Origin: Nakamurella leprariae | Lineage (GTDB): Bacteria > Actinomycetota > Actinomycetes > Mycobacteriales > Nakamurellaceae | Reading direction: 5' to 3' | Assembly: GCF_016918035.1 (NCBI RefSeq) | Contig: NZ_JAERWK010000008.1 | Coordinates: 62,001-126,000 of the forward strand | Length of the DNA stretch: 64,000 bases | Shown here: one piece after another, positions 32,381 through 42,097 of the stretch | How positions within the stretch are numbered: the first letter of the stretch is position 1 | Layout of the letters: every line of letters begins with the position of its first letter | Made by a program: the position numbers and the translations under genes | The notes under the pieces: model-generated | Database searches by the model: none | Seen by the model: the letters and a program-made list of their open reading frames with translations, nothing else | Told to the model about the DNA's origin: nothing

Positions 32381-32842
32381 TCACTGCACGCAGAACTCGT
32401 TGCCCTCCGGGTCGGCCATCACCCAGAAGTGCTCGCCGAACTGACCGGTCCGCTCCTGGACCCGGGTGGCGCCGGCGGCCACCAGTGCTTCGACGTGCGC
32501 CTGGACCGCGACCCACTCCACCTGCTTGCGCCGGTCCGGGTCCTCGGTGTCGTCGGGCGCGCCGAGCCTGCCGGCGTTCACGTCCAGGTGGACGCGGTTC
32601 TTGACCGTCTTGCCCTCCGGCACCTTCTGGAAGAAGATCCGCGGCCCACGACCGTCCGGATCGACGATGGCGCTGGCGTCGTCCCAGTGCTCCTCCGGGA
32701 CGTCCATGGCCCGCAGGGCGTCCGGCCAGGAATCGAACCCCGGCGGCGGGTCGTCCAGCCGGTAGCCCAGCGCGAGGGCCCAGAACCCGGACAGCGCGCC
32801 GGGAGCGTTGGCGTCGAAGGTGATCTGGACGGGCACGGCCAT
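32381..32842 (-). CDS. VOC (glyoxalase/dioxygenase-like) family protein
   Basis: 153 residues with two beta-alpha-beta-beta-beta repeats: VQITFDANAPGALSGFWALAL in the first and NRVHLDVNA ... GQFGEHFWVMADPEGNEFCVQ in the second. The DPEGNEF ending is typical of the 'glyoxalase-like' VOC group, which includes antibiotic-binding and metal-dependent enzymes; no function can be assigned. The ATG has GGAGG 8 bases upstream; an in-frame codon 9 residues earlier lacks one. Confidence 0.88.
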   Translation of the reverse strand: MAVPVQITFDANAPGALSGFWALALGYRLDDPPPGFDSWPDALRAMDVPEEHWDDASAIVDPDGRGPRIFFQKVPEGKTVKNRVHLDVNAGRLGAPDDTEDPDRRKQVEWVAVQAHVEALVAAGATRVQERTGQFGEHFWVMADPEGNEFCVQ

Positions 32843-33184
32843 GGGTCGCCTCCAGGGGTCCGGGGCCACGGGGCGGCCCGGGTGCGGTCGTCGGCGACCG
32901 TTCGTGGTCGCCCGACTGTCGCCACGGTGGCAGGTGCAGCGGACATGTCCGGTCCGCTGGGGAGCGCGCGGTCGGGTCCGTGTGTCGGGCGGCGATGATC
33001 GTCAGGCCCCGGACGGGTCCACCCCGACGGGGGCGGTGACCGCGTGACCCGATCACCCCGCCCGAGCCGCTGCCCACGTCGCTGTTCCTGCGACGGGACC
33101 CCGCCGGCACCACCCGGAGTCTGATCGTCGCATCACCTCCGACGACTTAGCGTCGTCGACCGCCGACGCGGTCGCGGCCGGGCC
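32843..33184. other. Intergenic stretch without a recognisable gene
   Basis: About 340 bases upstream of the VOC gene. It should hold that gene's promoter, but no clear boxes are seen. Short open frames exist on both strands, none with recognisable content. Confidence 0.5.
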
Positions 33185-33283
33185 AGGGCGCTCGGGCCGG
33201 AGGAGCTGGACGGGTTCCGCTGGTCGACCCTGGAGGACCCCGAGGGCAACCGGTTCACCTTCAACGCTCCCCCGCCGCGCTGA
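33185..33283 (+). pseudogene. C-terminal remnant of a second VOC-family gene
   Basis: Plus-strand frame reading GPEELDGFRWSTLEDPEGN then RFTFNAPPPR before a TGA. DPEGNRFTF is the typical VOC C-terminal end. Upstream the frame loses similarity and reaches a stop at 33122, so the N-terminal 100 or so residues are missing. The fragment ends 57 bases before the poly-G/poly-C block, suggesting truncation at a faulty junction. Confidence 0.6.
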
Positions 33284-33339
33284 ACGGTCGACCGGTCGAT
33301 CCGGACCTGCAGGATCGGCGGCACCCTGGCGAGCTCGGC

Positions 33340-33391
33340 GGGGGGGGGGGGGGGGGGGGGGGCCCCCCCCCCCCCCCCCCCGCCCCCCCCC
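33340..33391. repeat. Poly-G/poly-C palindromic block (likely artefact)
   Basis: 23 G residues are followed directly by 19 C, one G and 9 C. Such a perfect homopolymer palindrome is not expected in a bacterial chromosome and would be very hard to sequence. It resembles dark-cycle poly-G reads joined to their complement, or a padded gap. It lies 5 bases beyond the uvrB stop. Confidence 0.85.
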
Positions 33392-33395
33392 GGCG

Positions 33396-35663
33396 TCAGC
33401 GCACCACCGACAACTTCGCGCGACCCTTCTTGCCCCTGCCGCCGCCCGGCTCGTCGTCGTCCGGGGCGTCGGTGACGCCGGTGGCGTCCATCCCGCGGAT
33501 CTCCTTCTTCAGCTCGGAGATCTCGTCGCGGAGCCGGCCGGCCAGTTCGAACTGCAGCTCGCGGGCGGCGGCCATCATCTGGTCGGTCAGCTGCTGCACC
33601 AGGTCGGCGAGCTCGGAGCGGGCCATACCCGCCGTGTCGTGCCCGACGTACACCCCGGAGCTCGCCCCACCCGCCTCGCCGGCGGCCCGGCGGCCGCGGG
33701 AGGCGTTGCGGCCGGAGCCGCCGGTCTTCACCTTGCCCCGACCGCGGCCGCCGCGGTCGTCGGACTGCTCGAGGACCTGTTCCTCGGCCTCGGCGTAGAC
33801 CCGCTCCAGGATGTCGTTGATCTTCTTGCGCAACGGCTTCGGGTCGATGCCGTGCTCGCGGTTGTACGCCATCTGCTTCTCGCGGCGCCGGTTGGTCTCG
33901 TCGATGGCGTACTCCATCGACGGGGTCATCTTGTCCGCGTACATGTGGACCTGGCCGTTGACGTTGCGCGCGGCGCGGCCGATGGTCTGGATGAGGGACC
34001 GCTCGGATCGCAGGAAACCCTCCTTGTCGGCGTCCAGGATGGCCACCAGCGACACCTCTGGCAGGTCGAGACCCTCACGCAGCAGGTTGATGCCGACCAG
34101 CACGTCGTACTCGCCCATCCGCAGTTCGCGGAGCAGCTCGACCCGGCGCAGGGTGTCCACCTCGGAGTGCAGGTACCGCACCCGGATCCCCAGCTCCAGC
34201 AGGTAGTCGGTGAGGTCCTCGGCCATCTTCTTGGTCAGCGTCGTGACCAGCACCCGCTCGTCCTTGTCGGTCCGTTCGCGGATCTCACCGACCAGGTCGT
34301 CGATCTGGCCCTTGGTGGGCTTGATGACCACCTCGGGGTCGACCAGCCCGGTCGGCCGGATGACCTGCTCGACGAACTCGCCCCCGGCCTGGCCGATCTC
34401 GTAGCTGCCGGGGGTGGCCGACAGGTAGACGGTCTGGCCGATGCGATCCGCGAACTCCTCCCAGGTCAGCGGGCGGTTGTCCATCGCCGAGGGCAGCCGG
34501 AACCCGTGCTCGACCAGCACCCGCTTGCGGGAGGCGTCCCCCTCGTACATGGCGCCGATCTGCGGCACGGTGACGTGCGACTCGTCAATGACCAGCAGGA
34601 AGTCGTCCGGGAAGTAGTCGATGAGGGTGGCCGGCGCGGATCCGGCCGGGCGGCCGTCGATCGGCCGCGAGTAGTTCTCGATGCCGGAGCAGAAGCCGAC
34701 CTGGCGCATCATCTCGATGTCGTAGGTGGTCCGCATGCGCAACCGCTGCGCCTCGAGCAGCTTGCCCTGTCGCTCGAAGTCCGCCAGTTGTTGCTCCAGC
34801 TCGGCCTCGATGGTGCCGATCGCCTTCTCCATCCGATCCGGACCGGCCACGTAGTGGGTGGCCGGGAAGATGCGCAGGTCCTGCACCTCGCGGACGGTGT
34901 CACCGGTGAGCGGGTGCAGGTAGTGCAGCCGTTCGATCTCGTCGCCGAAGAACTCGATGCGGATCGCGAGTTCCTCGTAGGCCGGGATGATCTCGACCGT
35001 GTCACCGCGGACCCGGAACGAACCCCTGGTGAAGGCCAGGTCGTTGCGGGAGTACTGGACCTCGACCAGCGCGCGCAGCAACGAGTCGCGGTCCATGGTC
35101 TGGCCCACGGCGACCGGCAGCGACCGGTCCAGGTAGGACTGCGGCGTGCCCAGGCCGTAGATGCAGGACACCGACGCGACCACGATCACGTCGCGCCGGG
35201 ACAGCAGCGACATGGTCGCCGAGTGCCGCAGCCGCTCGACGTCCGAGTTGATCGACGAGTCCTTCTCGATGTAGGTGTCCGTCTGCGGGACGTACGCCTC
35301 GGGCTGGTAGTAGTCGTAGTACGAGACGAAGTACTCGACCGCGTTGTGCGGGAAGAGTTCACGGAGCTCGTTGGCCAGCTGGGCAGCCAGGGTCTTGTTC
35401 GGCGCCATCACCAGCGTGGGCCGCTGCAGCTTCTCGATGAGCCACGCAGTGGTCGCCGACTTGCCGGTGCCGGTGGCCCCGAGCAGGACGACGTCCTTCT
35501 CGTTGGCCCGGACGCGACGCTCCAGCTCTGCGATCGCCTGCGGTTGGTCGCCGGACGGCTGGTACTCGCTGACCACCTGGAAGCGACCCGACGTGCGCGG
35601 GATGTCCCCGACGGGCCGGAACTCCGACTGCGCCAGCACAGGGTGTTCGGTTGCGAATGCCAC
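33396..35663 (-). CDS. uvrB: Excinuclease ABC subunit B
   Basis: 755-residue helicase-like damage-verification subunit of nucleotide excision repair. Walker [10 protein letters not shown] begins at 62; the beta-hairpin region [35 protein letters not shown] and the motif VI segment QTIGRAARN are all present. The C-terminal UVR motif, which contacts UvrC, reads [21 protein letters not shown] basic Gly-rich linker precedes it. The GTG giving [15 protein letters not shown] is chosen because this N-terminus is conserved; an in-frame TTG 10 codons upstream is weaker. It is divergent from coaE across 64 bases. Confidence 0.97.
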   Translation of the reverse strand: MAFATEHPVLAQSEFRPVGDIPRTSGRFQVVSEYQPSGDQPQAIAELERRVRANEKDVVLLGATGTGKSATTAWLIEKLQRPTLVMAPNKTLAAQLANELRELFPHNAVEYFVSYYDYYQPEAYVPQTDTYIEKDSSINSDVERLRHSATMSLLSRRDVIVVASVSCIYGLGTPQSYLDRSLPVAVGQTMDRDSLLRALVEVQYSRNDLAFTRGSFRVRGDTVEIIPAYEELAIRIEFFGDEIERLHYLHPLTGDTVREVQDLRIFPATHYVAGPDRMEKAIGTIEAELEQQLADFERQGKLLEAQRLRMRTTYDIEMMRQVGFCSGIENYSRPIDGRPAGSAPATLIDYFPDDFLLVIDESHVTVPQIGAMYEGDASRKRVLVEHGFRLPSAMDNRPLTWEEFADRIGQTVYLSATPGSYEIGQAGGEFVEQVIRPTGLVDPEVVIKPTKGQIDDLVGEIRERTDKDERVLVTTLTKKMAEDLTDYLLELGIRVRYLHSEVDTLRRVELLRELRMGEYDVLVGINLLREGLDLPEVSLVAILDADKEGFLRSERSLIQTIGRAARNVNGQVHMYADKMTPSMEYAIDETNRRREKQMAYNREHGIDPKPLRKKINDILERVYAEAEEQVLEQSDDRGGRGRGKVKTGGSGRNASRGRRAAGEAGGASSGVYVGHDTAGMARSELADLVQQLTDQMMAAARELQFELAGRLRDEISELKKEIRGMDATGVTDAPDDDEPGGGRGKKGRAKLSVVR

Positions 35664-35727
35664 GGTCAACAGGGTACGCGGGACCCCCGACAAGTGGCCT
35701 GACCTGCGGGTTCAGTACGGTGGTCGG

Positions 35728-36633
35728 GTGATCACGGCAGCCGTCACCGGAGGGATCGGATCCGGCAAGTCGACGGTGTCGCGTCGGCTGGCCGAGTTGG
35801 GGGCGGTGGTGTCCGACTCCGACCAGCTGGCCCGTCAGGTGGTCGCCCCAGGCACCCCCGGGCTGGCGGCCGTGGCCGAGCGGTTCGGCGCCGGGGTGCT
35901 CACCGCGGACGGAGCCCTGGACCGGGCGGCGCTGGCCGCGATCGTCTTCGGCGATCCCGCCGCACGCCGCGACCTCGAGGCCATCACCCATCCGCTGGTG
36001 CGCCGGGCGTTCCGGGCCGTGCGGGACGGCGCCGCGCCCGGCGCAGTCGTGGTGAACGACATCCCGATCCTGACCGCGCTGGCCGTGGCGGCCTCCTTCC
36101 ACCTGGTCATCGGGGTGACCGTGGACGACGATCGCCGGGTGGCCCGGCTGATCGACCGGGGCATGACCGAGGCCGACGCCAGGGCCCGGATCGCCGCCCA
36201 GATCGGCGACGCGCAGCGGCGTCCGCTGTGCGACGTCTGGCTGGACAACAACGGCGTCCTGGACGCGCTCGTCAGGCAGGTGGACCGGGTGTGGTCGGAG
36301 CGGCTGGTGCCGTTCGCGGCGGCCGTGGGTGACGACGCGGCAGCGCCGCGGTCGCCGGCACCGGTCGCCACGGATCTCAGCCCGGACGACCGCGCCCGCG
36401 TGCAGGCGCGGCTGGCGCTGGCCGTCGGCACGGACGTCGTCGACGACGAGCGCGGCCGGTTCCGCGCCGAGATTCCGGCCGGCCGCACCGACGAGGCGAT
36501 CGCGGCGCTGCACCGGGCCGGCTGGCTGCCGGTCCCGTCGGTTCCGTCGCTCCAGCCGCACGATGGCCCCGGCGACCCGGTGCTGCGGTCGGCCGATCCG
36601 GGCGCGCCGACCGAGATCGTGCTGCGCGGCTGA
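35728..36633 (+). CDS. coaE: Dephospho-CoA kinase with C-terminal extension
   Basis: 301 residues. Last step of CoA synthesis: phosphorylates the ribose 3'-OH of dephospho-CoA. It has the P-loop GGIGSGKST at the N-terminus, VVSDSDQLARQVV, the EAITHPLVRR lid region and VDRVW at the end of the core at about 200. The remaining 100 residues (from LSPDDRARVQARLALAVG) form an extension. Many actinobacterial CoaE proteins carry a UPF0157/GrpB-like domain here, but this one is short and lacks its usual motifs. The start is a GTG. Located between uvrB and rpsA as in mycobacteria. Confidence 0.93.
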   Translation: MITAAVTGGIGSGKSTVSRRLAELGAVVSDSDQLARQVVAPGTPGLAAVAERFGAGVLTADGALDRAALAAIVFGDPAARRDLEAITHPLVRRAFRAVRDGAAPGAVVVNDIPILTALAVAASFHLVIGVTVDDDRRVARLIDRGMTEADARARIAAQIGDAQRRPLCDVWLDNNGVLDALVRQVDRVWSERLVPFAAAVGDDAAAPRSPAPVATDLSPDDRARVQARLALAVGTDVVDDERGRFRAEIPAGRTDEAIAALHRAGWLPVPSVPSLQPHDGPGDPVLRSADPGAPTEIVLRG

Positions 36634-36645
36634 CCCGGCCCGGGC

Positions 36646-37410
36646 TCAGGTGTTCTTGAGCACTCGGGTCAGGACGGTGTCGGCCAGCTGCGGCAGGCCG
36701 GCCTCGAGCGTCGCGTCGTCGGCCTTGCCACCGGCGACCACGATCGACAGTGTCCAGCTGTCGTAGGGCAGCACGATGAGACCGCCGTCGCGCAGCAGGA
36801 TCTCGGCGCCGAATCCCTGCACCTGAGCCTCGGCCACCTTCGCCCCGAGGTCCCGTTCGGCCGTGACGGTCGCCGCGACCTGCGCGGTCGCCGCGGCGGC
36901 GTCGGTGTACTGGGTGAGCAGGATCGTCACGTCGCCGGACTTGTTGTCGGCCGTGCCGTAGAGGCACTTGATGCGCCCGGTGACCCCGCGGTCCGGGTTG
37001 GCCACGTCCTGGATCCGGGCCCGGGTGTCGGCGATGTCGGCGTTCAGCGTGCGCTTGACGTCGGCCGCGTTCATCAACGCCGCGCAGTCGTTGGTCAGCG
37101 GGTCGACCTGCACGGTCGGCGCCGCCGACGAGCTGGTGGTCGACGGGGTGGCGGGCGTGGTGGCGGGCGCGGAGCTGTCGGTCGCCGGTGCGCCGGTGCT
37201 GTCGGGGGCGGTGCCGTCGGTGGCGCCGGCCGCGGCGGTGTCGGCGGTGGATGCCGCCGTCACCGTCTCGTTCACGGTGACGGTGCGCCGTTCACCGGTG
37301 CCGGATCCACAGGCACTGAGCAGCAACGCCACGACCGCGGTCGTCGCCGCGATCGATCCCCGCAGTCCGTTGGTCCGTCCGGGCACCGTGGCCCTCCCCC
37401 TGGCACGCAT
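36646..37410 (-). CDS. Putative secreted lipoprotein
   Basis: 254 residues. Signal peptide with a basic N-terminus, hydrophobic IAATTAVVALL and lipobox LSAC (Cys34), so it should be lipid-anchored outside the membrane. A Thr/Ser/Ala/Pro-rich linker of about 60 residues follows, then a globular part of about 150 residues beginning DPLTNDCAALMNAADVKRTL, with Cys residues that could form a disulphide (NDCAALM and IKCLYG). The globular part vaguely recalls DUF3558-type lipoproteins. The ATG chosen gives a normal signal peptide. It converges on coaE with a 12-base gap. Confidence 0.8.
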   Translation of the reverse strand: MRARGRATVPGRTNGLRGSIAATTAVVALLLSACGSGTGERRTVTVNETVTAASTADTAAAGATDGTAPDSTGAPATDSSAPATTPATPSTTSSSAAPTVQVDPLTNDCAALMNAADVKRTLNADIADTRARIQDVANPDRGVTGRIKCLYGTADNKSGDVTILLTQYTDAAAATAQVAATVTAERDLGAKVAEAQVQGFGAEILLRDGGLIVLPYDSWTLSIVVAGGKADDATLEAGLPQLADTVLTRVLKNT

Positions 37411-37557
37411 GCGGCCACCGTATCGGGTGGCGCGTCCGGGCCCGGTCAACTCGACCGGGCGACACACAGCGCCGAGACAACGGTTCGGACACGTCCGGAG
37501 CGAGGACGCAGCGACCATCGAGCACGGATCGGAGCCGCAGCGGCAGCCGAGGACGAC

Positions 37558-37592
37558 GACGGGGCCGCCACCGGATCGGTGACGGCCCCGTC
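37558..37592 (-). terminator. rpsA terminator hairpin
   Basis: GACGGGGCCG pairs with CGGCCCCGTC, then after one mismatch CACCG pairs with CGGTG around a GAT loop: a 15-bp stem. It lies 48 bases after the rpsA stop on the minus strand. The remaining 147 bases up to the lipoprotein gene show nothing clear. Confidence 0.75.
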
Positions 37593-37640
37593 GCGGAGGA
37601 CCTGCTGCGGCTCAGCGGAGCCGCGGCGAGCGGGATCCGC

Positions 37641-39101
37641 TCAGTTGCCGGCGAGGCGGGCGCGCAGGGCGGCCAACTGCTCGTCGTCGACCAGCGAGTT
37701 CCCGCCGCCCTGACCCTCCGGCGCGGACGTGGCCGGGCCGGACGAGTAGTTGCTCGGCTCGGCCGCCTCGGCGTCGGCCTGCAGGGCCTTGGCGATCTGC
37801 TTGAGATGCGACTCGTAGACGGCGTGCGCGTCGGCGTACTGCTTCTCCCACGTCTCCCGCTGGGTGTCGTAGCCCTCGAGCCATTCGCCGCTCTCGACGT
37901 CGAAGCCCTCCGGCGGCAGGAAGTTGCCCGCGTCGTCGTAGTGGTCGACGACGCCGTACTGGGCGCGCACCTCGTCGAAGTCGGTCTCCGGGGTGATGCC
38001 CTCGTTGGCCTGCTTCAGCGACAGCGAGATCCGGCGACGGTCCAGGTCGATGTCGATGACCCGGACGAAGATCTCGTCGTCGACGGAGACGACCTGCTCC
38101 GGGATCTCCACGTGGCGGCCGGCCAGCTCGGAGATGTGGACCAGGCCCTCGATGCCGTCGTACACGCGGACGAACGCACCGAACGGCACCAGCTTGGTGA
38201 CCTTGCCGGGGACGACCTGGCCGATGGCGTGGGTCCGGGCGAAGTGCCGCCACGGATCCTCCTGGGTGGCCTTGAGCGACAGGGAGACCCGCTCGCGGTC
38301 CATGTCGACGTCGAGGACCTCGACGGTGACCTCCTGGCCGACCTCGACGACCTCGCTCGGGTGGTCGATGTGCTTCCAGGACAGCTCGGACACGTGCACC
38401 AGGCCGTCGACGCCACCCAGGTCCACGAAGGCACCGAAGTTGACGATGGAGGACACGACGCCCTTGCGGACCTGGCCCTTGCCCAGCTGGTTGAGGAACT
38501 CGCTGCGGACCTCGGACTGGGTCTGCTCGAGCCACTGGCGGCGGGACAGCACCACGTTGTTGCGGTTCTTGTCCAGCTCGATGATCTTGGCGTCCAGCTG
38601 CCGGCCGACGTACGGCTGCAGGTCGCGGACGCGGCGCATCTCCACCAGCGAGGCGGGCAGGAAGCCACGGAGGCCGATGTCCAGGATGAGGCCGCCCTTG
38701 ACGACCTCGATGACGGTGCCGGAGACGACGCCGTCCTCTTCCTTGATCTTCTCGATCGTGCCCCAGGCGCGCTCGTACTGCGCGCGCTTCTTGGACAGGA
38801 TCAGACGGCCTTCCTTGTCCTCCTTCTGGAGGACCAGGGCCTCGACGTGCTCACCGAGCTCGACGACCTCGCTGGGGTCGACATCGTGCTTGATGGACAG
38901 TTCGCGAGAGGGGATGACACCCTCGGTCTTGTAGCCGATGTCGAGCAGGACCTCGTCGCGGTCGACCTTGACGATGGTGCCCTCGACGATGTCGCCATCG
39001 TTGAAGTACTTGATCGTCTGGTCGATGGCGGCCAGGAAGTCCTCAGCCGACCCGATGTCGTTGATGGCGACCTGCGGGACGGTGGCGGTAGGGGTGGACA
39101 T
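37641..39101 (-). CDS. rpsA: 30S ribosomal protein S1
   Basis: 486 residues with four S1 RNA-binding domains, at about 37-105, 122-190, 207-276 and 292-362. The last two show the clear S1 pattern GAFVDLGGVDGLVHVSELSW and GAFVRVYDGIEGLVHISEL. The first two are more divergent, as usual in the ribosome-binding half. The acidic, Gly/Ser-rich tail from about 400 is typical of actinobacteria, which lack the last two domains of the E. coli protein. The start MSTPTATVPQVAIND is standard. It is divergent from the methyltransferase across 247 bases. Confidence 0.97.
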   Translation of the reverse strand: MSTPTATVPQVAINDIGSAEDFLAAIDQTIKYFNDGDIVEGTIVKVDRDEVLLDIGYKTEGVIPSRELSIKHDVDPSEVVELGEHVEALVLQKEDKEGRLILSKKRAQYERAWGTIEKIKEEDGVVSGTVIEVVKGGLILDIGLRGFLPASLVEMRRVRDLQPYVGRQLDAKIIELDKNRNNVVLSRRQWLEQTQSEVRSEFLNQLGKGQVRKGVVSSIVNFGAFVDLGGVDGLVHVSELSWKHIDHPSEVVEVGQEVTVEVLDVDMDRERVSLSLKATQEDPWRHFARTHAIGQVVPGKVTKLVPFGAFVRVYDGIEGLVHISELAGRHVEIPEQVVSVDDEIFVRVIDIDLDRRRISLSLKQANEGITPETDFDEVRAQYGVVDHYDDAGNFLPPEGFDVESGEWLEGYDTQRETWEKQYADAHAVYESHLKQIAKALQADAEAAEPSNYSSGPATSAPEGQGGGNSLVDDEQLAALRARLAGN

Positions 39102-39348
39102 GCGGTGAGTTGCTCCGGACGGTGGATCGGTGTCACACGGAGCGCTCCGGGCCCGGTTCCCCCCAGCCGGTGCTGCCGCCGGGGCGAGTGCGATCTGCTC
39201 CATACCGAGACAGCACAGACCCACAGCGCACCGACCATGTTACCCCTGATCACCAGGCCCGGGTCAACCCGGGTCACGCCTGGTCAGCGCGGGGCCGCAG
39301 ACCGGGCGCCGAGCCACTGCAGACCCACCGCAGACCTACCATCCGCGC

Positions 39349-40167
39349 GTGACCGGCACACCGTTGGGACCGACCCGCCCCCGCATCATGCCCGCCGACC
39401 AACCGACCTCGAGCCGGGCGAACCGGCGCTGGTGGGACGCGGACGCCGACGACTACCACGCCGAGCACGGCGCCTTCCTGGGCGACGCCGACCTGGTCTG
39501 GTGCCCGGAGGACCTGCGGGAGTCGCAGGTCGGGCTGCTGGGCGAGCTGACCGGCCGGCGGGTGCTGGAGGTCGGCTGCGGCGCCGCCTCGTGCGCGAGG
39601 TGGGTCCGTCGCCAGGGCGCCGACGTGGTCGCCTTCGACCTGTCGGCCGGGATGCTGGAGCACGCCCGGGCCGGCGCCGGCCGGACCGGCACCACGGTGC
39701 CGCTGGTGCAGGCGGACGTGTGCGCCCTGCCGTTCGCCGACGGCGCGTTCGACGTCGCCTTCTCCGCCTTCGGCGCGGTGCCGTTCGTGGCCGAGTCCGG
39801 GTCGGCCATGACCGAGGTGGCCAGGGTGCTGCGTCCGGGTGGCCGCTGGGTCTTCTCGGCCACCCACCCGATGCGCTGGATGTTCGCCGACGATCCCGGT
39901 CCGGCCGGATTGACCGTCATCCAGTCCTACTTCGACCGCACCCCCTACGTGGAGGTGGACGAGGCGGGCGTGCCCGCCTACGTGGAGCACCACCGCACCC
40001 TGGGCGACCGGATCCGCGAGCTCGTCGCCGCGGGGTTCACCGTGCTCGACGTGATCGAGCCGGAGTGGCCGGAGGGGTTCACCGGAACGTGGGGCCAGTG
40101 GTCGCCGGAGCGGGGTGCGCTGTTCCCGGGCACCGCGGTGTACGTGTCGGAGCGCCGGATCGGGTGA
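39349..40167 (+). CDS. Class I SAM-dependent methyltransferase
   Basis: 272 residues. Motif I VLEVGCGAASCARW binds SAM, followed by GADVVAFDLSAGML (acidic loop residue), VPLVQADVCALPFADGAF and VARVLRPGGRWVFS. NRRWWDADADDYHAEHG at the N-terminus occurs in a group of uncharacterised actinobacterial methyltransferases often encoded near rpsA or coaE. The GTG start was chosen; an ATG 13 codons later is also possible. Substrate unknown. Confidence 0.87.
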   Translation: MTGTPLGPTRPRIMPADQPTSSRANRRWWDADADDYHAEHGAFLGDADLVWCPEDLRESQVGLLGELTGRRVLEVGCGAASCARWVRRQGADVVAFDLSAGMLEHARAGAGRTGTTVPLVQADVCALPFADGAFDVAFSAFGAVPFVAESGSAMTEVARVLRPGGRWVFSATHPMRWMFADDPGPAGLTVIQSYFDRTPYVEVDEAGVPAYVEHHRTLGDRIRELVAAGFTVLDVIEPEWPEGFTGTWGQWSPERGALFPGTAVYVSERRIG

Positions 40168-40306
40168 TCATGGTCCCGGCCCGCGCTTCCACCTGATCGG
40201 GGCCCGGACACCCGGCACCCGGTCTCGTATCGTGACGACGTGATCACTTCCAGTTCGGGAACGGTGCGGCCGGCGCCGAGCGCGGCGGCCGTGGCTCCGG
40301 GCGGTC

Positions 40307-41647
40307 GTGGTGTCCGCTGACCGGGCGACCCGGCACACCGGCCTGATCCACCCCGTGTCGCCGACCGACGGCGACGTCCGGGCGCTGGTCCGGACCGGTG
40401 CCGAACGGGCGGACGCCGACGAGGCGGCCCGGCTGCAGGCGCTGCACGCCCTGCAACTGCTGGACACCGAGCCCGAGGAGCGGTTCGACCGCATCACCCG
40501 GCTCGCGCAGAAGCTGTTCGACGTGCCGATCGCCCGGGTCGACCTCATCGATGCCACCCGGCAGTTCGTGAAGTCCTCCCAGGGACTGCCCGTCGAGCAC
40601 AGCGCCCGGCAGGACTCGTTCTGCGACGTGACCATCCGGTCCGAGGGGGCGCTCGTCGTCCCGGACGCGGGTCGGGACCACCGGTTCCGCGACAACCCGT
40701 TCGTGAGCGCACATCCCAACGTCCGCTTCTACGCCGGCACACCGCTGCACGCCGACGGTGGGCACCGCGTCGGCGCGCTGTGCATCGTCGACACCCGGGC
40801 CCGGACCTTCGACGAGGCCCAGACCGAACTGCTCAACGACCTGGGCAGGTGGGTGGAGCAGGAGTTCGTCGCCCGCGAGGAGCACCGCCGCACCCTGGCC
40901 ATGCAGACCGTGCTGCAGCCGGCGGGTCTGCCGGTGCTGCCGGGCTTCGCGTTCGCGGCGACCTCGATGGCCGTGACCGGGGTGAGCGGTGACCTGTGGG
41001 ACTGGCGGGCCCGGTCGGGCAGCGTCAACCTGATGATCGCGGATGCGATGGGCCACGGGGCCGCCGCGGCCATCATGGCCACCAACCTGCGGGCGTCGAT
41101 GCGCACGATGATGAACCTGGTGGAAGCCGGAGCCGTGCACTGGGACCGGTCCGACTCCGCAGTGCCGGGCGGGTCGACGCCGGCCCGGCAGGTGGACGGC
41201 GCCTTCGCCAAGGTGCTCACCGTGGCAGCCGGCACCGTGGCTGAGTACCTGGACCGCTCCGACATGTTCATCACACTCTTCGCCACCCGGATCAACCCGG
41301 ACGGAACGATGCTGTCGGTGGACGCGGGCCACGGACTGACCGTGATCGTGCGGGCGGACGGCGGCTGCGAGCACCTGGTGACCACCGAGCTGCCCATCGG
41401 CATCAACCCCGACCTGGTCTGGACGCCGCGCGAGCACGTGCTGCACCCCGGCGACGCCATGATCATGTTCACCGACGGCCTGCTCGACCTGTTCGACGGC
41501 ACCCTGGCCAGTCTCCCGGAGCTCGAACGCATCGTCCGCAGCGCCGACCATCCGCAGGACTGGATCGACGCGATCACGCGCCGGGTCCAGACCCGCGGCG
41601 CGGTCCCGGACGACATCACTGTCGTGGCGGTGCGCCGTGACCGCTGA
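40307..41647 (+). CDS. GAF-domain PP2C (SpoIIE/RsbU-type) phosphatase
   Basis: 446 residues. An N-terminal GAF sensor at about 40-190 (RFDRITRLAQKLFDVPIARV ... FYAGTPLHADGGHRVGALC) and a PP2C-like domain at about 215-445. The latter shows SGDLWDW and IADAMGHGAAAA, with metal-binding Asp residues, then TDGLLD and PDDITVVAV. Such enzymes dephosphorylate a STAS anti-anti-sigma factor, and one lies 57 bases downstream. The GAF domain probably senses a small ligand or redox state. Start is one of two adjacent GTG codons. A 25-codon open frame at 40241-40318 precedes it and is probably incidental. Confidence 0.9.
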   Translation: MVSADRATRHTGLIHPVSPTDGDVRALVRTGAERADADEAARLQALHALQLLDTEPEERFDRITRLAQKLFDVPIARVDLIDATRQFVKSSQGLPVEHSARQDSFCDVTIRSEGALVVPDAGRDHRFRDNPFVSAHPNVRFYAGTPLHADGGHRVGALCIVDTRARTFDEAQTELLNDLGRWVEQEFVAREEHRRTLAMQTVLQPAGLPVLPGFAFAATSMAVTGVSGDLWDWRARSGSVNLMIADAMGHGAAAAIMATNLRASMRTMMNLVEAGAVHWDRSDSAVPGGSTPARQVDGAFAKVLTVAAGTVAEYLDRSDMFITLFATRINPDGTMLSVDAGHGLTVIVRADGGCEHLVTTELPIGINPDLVWTPREHVLHPGDAMIMFTDGLLDLFDGTLASLPELERIVRSADHPQDWIDAITRRVQTRGAVPDDITVVAVRRDR

Positions 41648-41704
41648 TCCCGACCGTCCCCACCCACGTCCGCAGTCCACTCCGAACCCGCTGAGGAACC
41701 GATC

Positions 41705-42097
41705 GTGACCGACTACACCATCAGTCATCCGTCCCCCGGAGCTGCGGTCATCGCCGTGACCGGGACCCTGAACGTGGTGTCCGCCCGCGGGTTCCGCGAG
41801 GCGATCGGCGACGCCGTGGACCGTGCCCCCGGCCAGCGGGTGGTCGTCGACCTCGCCGGCGTACCGACCATCGACTCGTCCGGCCTCGGCGCCCTCATCG
41901 GTGGGCTCAAGGCCGCCCGGGCCGCCGGCGGCGACCTGCGCATCGCCGCGGCCAACCAGCAGGTGATCACCGTGCTGGAGCTGACCAACCTGAACCGGGT
42001 GCTGCAGCCGTACCCGTCGGTCGCCGACGGACTGGGCGACGCCGCCGGTGGGCCGGTCGCCGCCGAGTCGGCCACGGCTGCGGGGTCCGCCCGATGA
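41705..42097 (+). CDS. STAS-domain anti-sigma factor antagonist
   Basis: 130 residues. Typical SpoIIAA/RsbV-like fold with VVVDLAGVPTIDSSGLGALI; one of the two Ser at 58-59 is the expected phosphorylation site. Unphosphorylated, such proteins bind and block the anti-sigma kinase encoded next. An Ala/Ser-rich tail of about 15 residues follows. It overlaps the HATPase gene in an ATGA. No sigma factor gene is visible nearby. Confidence 0.93.
   Translation: MTDYTISHPSPGAAVIAVTGTLNVVSARGFREAIGDAVDRAPGQRVVVDLAGVPTIDSSGLGALIGGLKAARAAGGDLRIAAANQQVITVLELTNLNRVLQPYPSVADGLGDAAGGPVAAESATAAGSAR

Noticed and set aside
33340-33391. The poly-G/poly-C block as a recombination hot spot or G-quadruplex switch
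   Set aside because: Its perfect palindromic homopolymer form and the broken gene next to it point to an assembly artefact first.
33639-35702. Long plus-strand open frame opposite uvrB, and similar ones opposite dop, uvrA, rpsA and polA
   Set aside because: High GC removes stop codons from antisense frames; the minus-strand proteins are complete and conserved, so these are shadows.
40241-40318. 25-codon leader peptide gene before the GAF-PP2C phosphatase
   Set aside because: No ribosome-binding site, no regulatory codon run and no attenuator hairpin follow it; likely chance.
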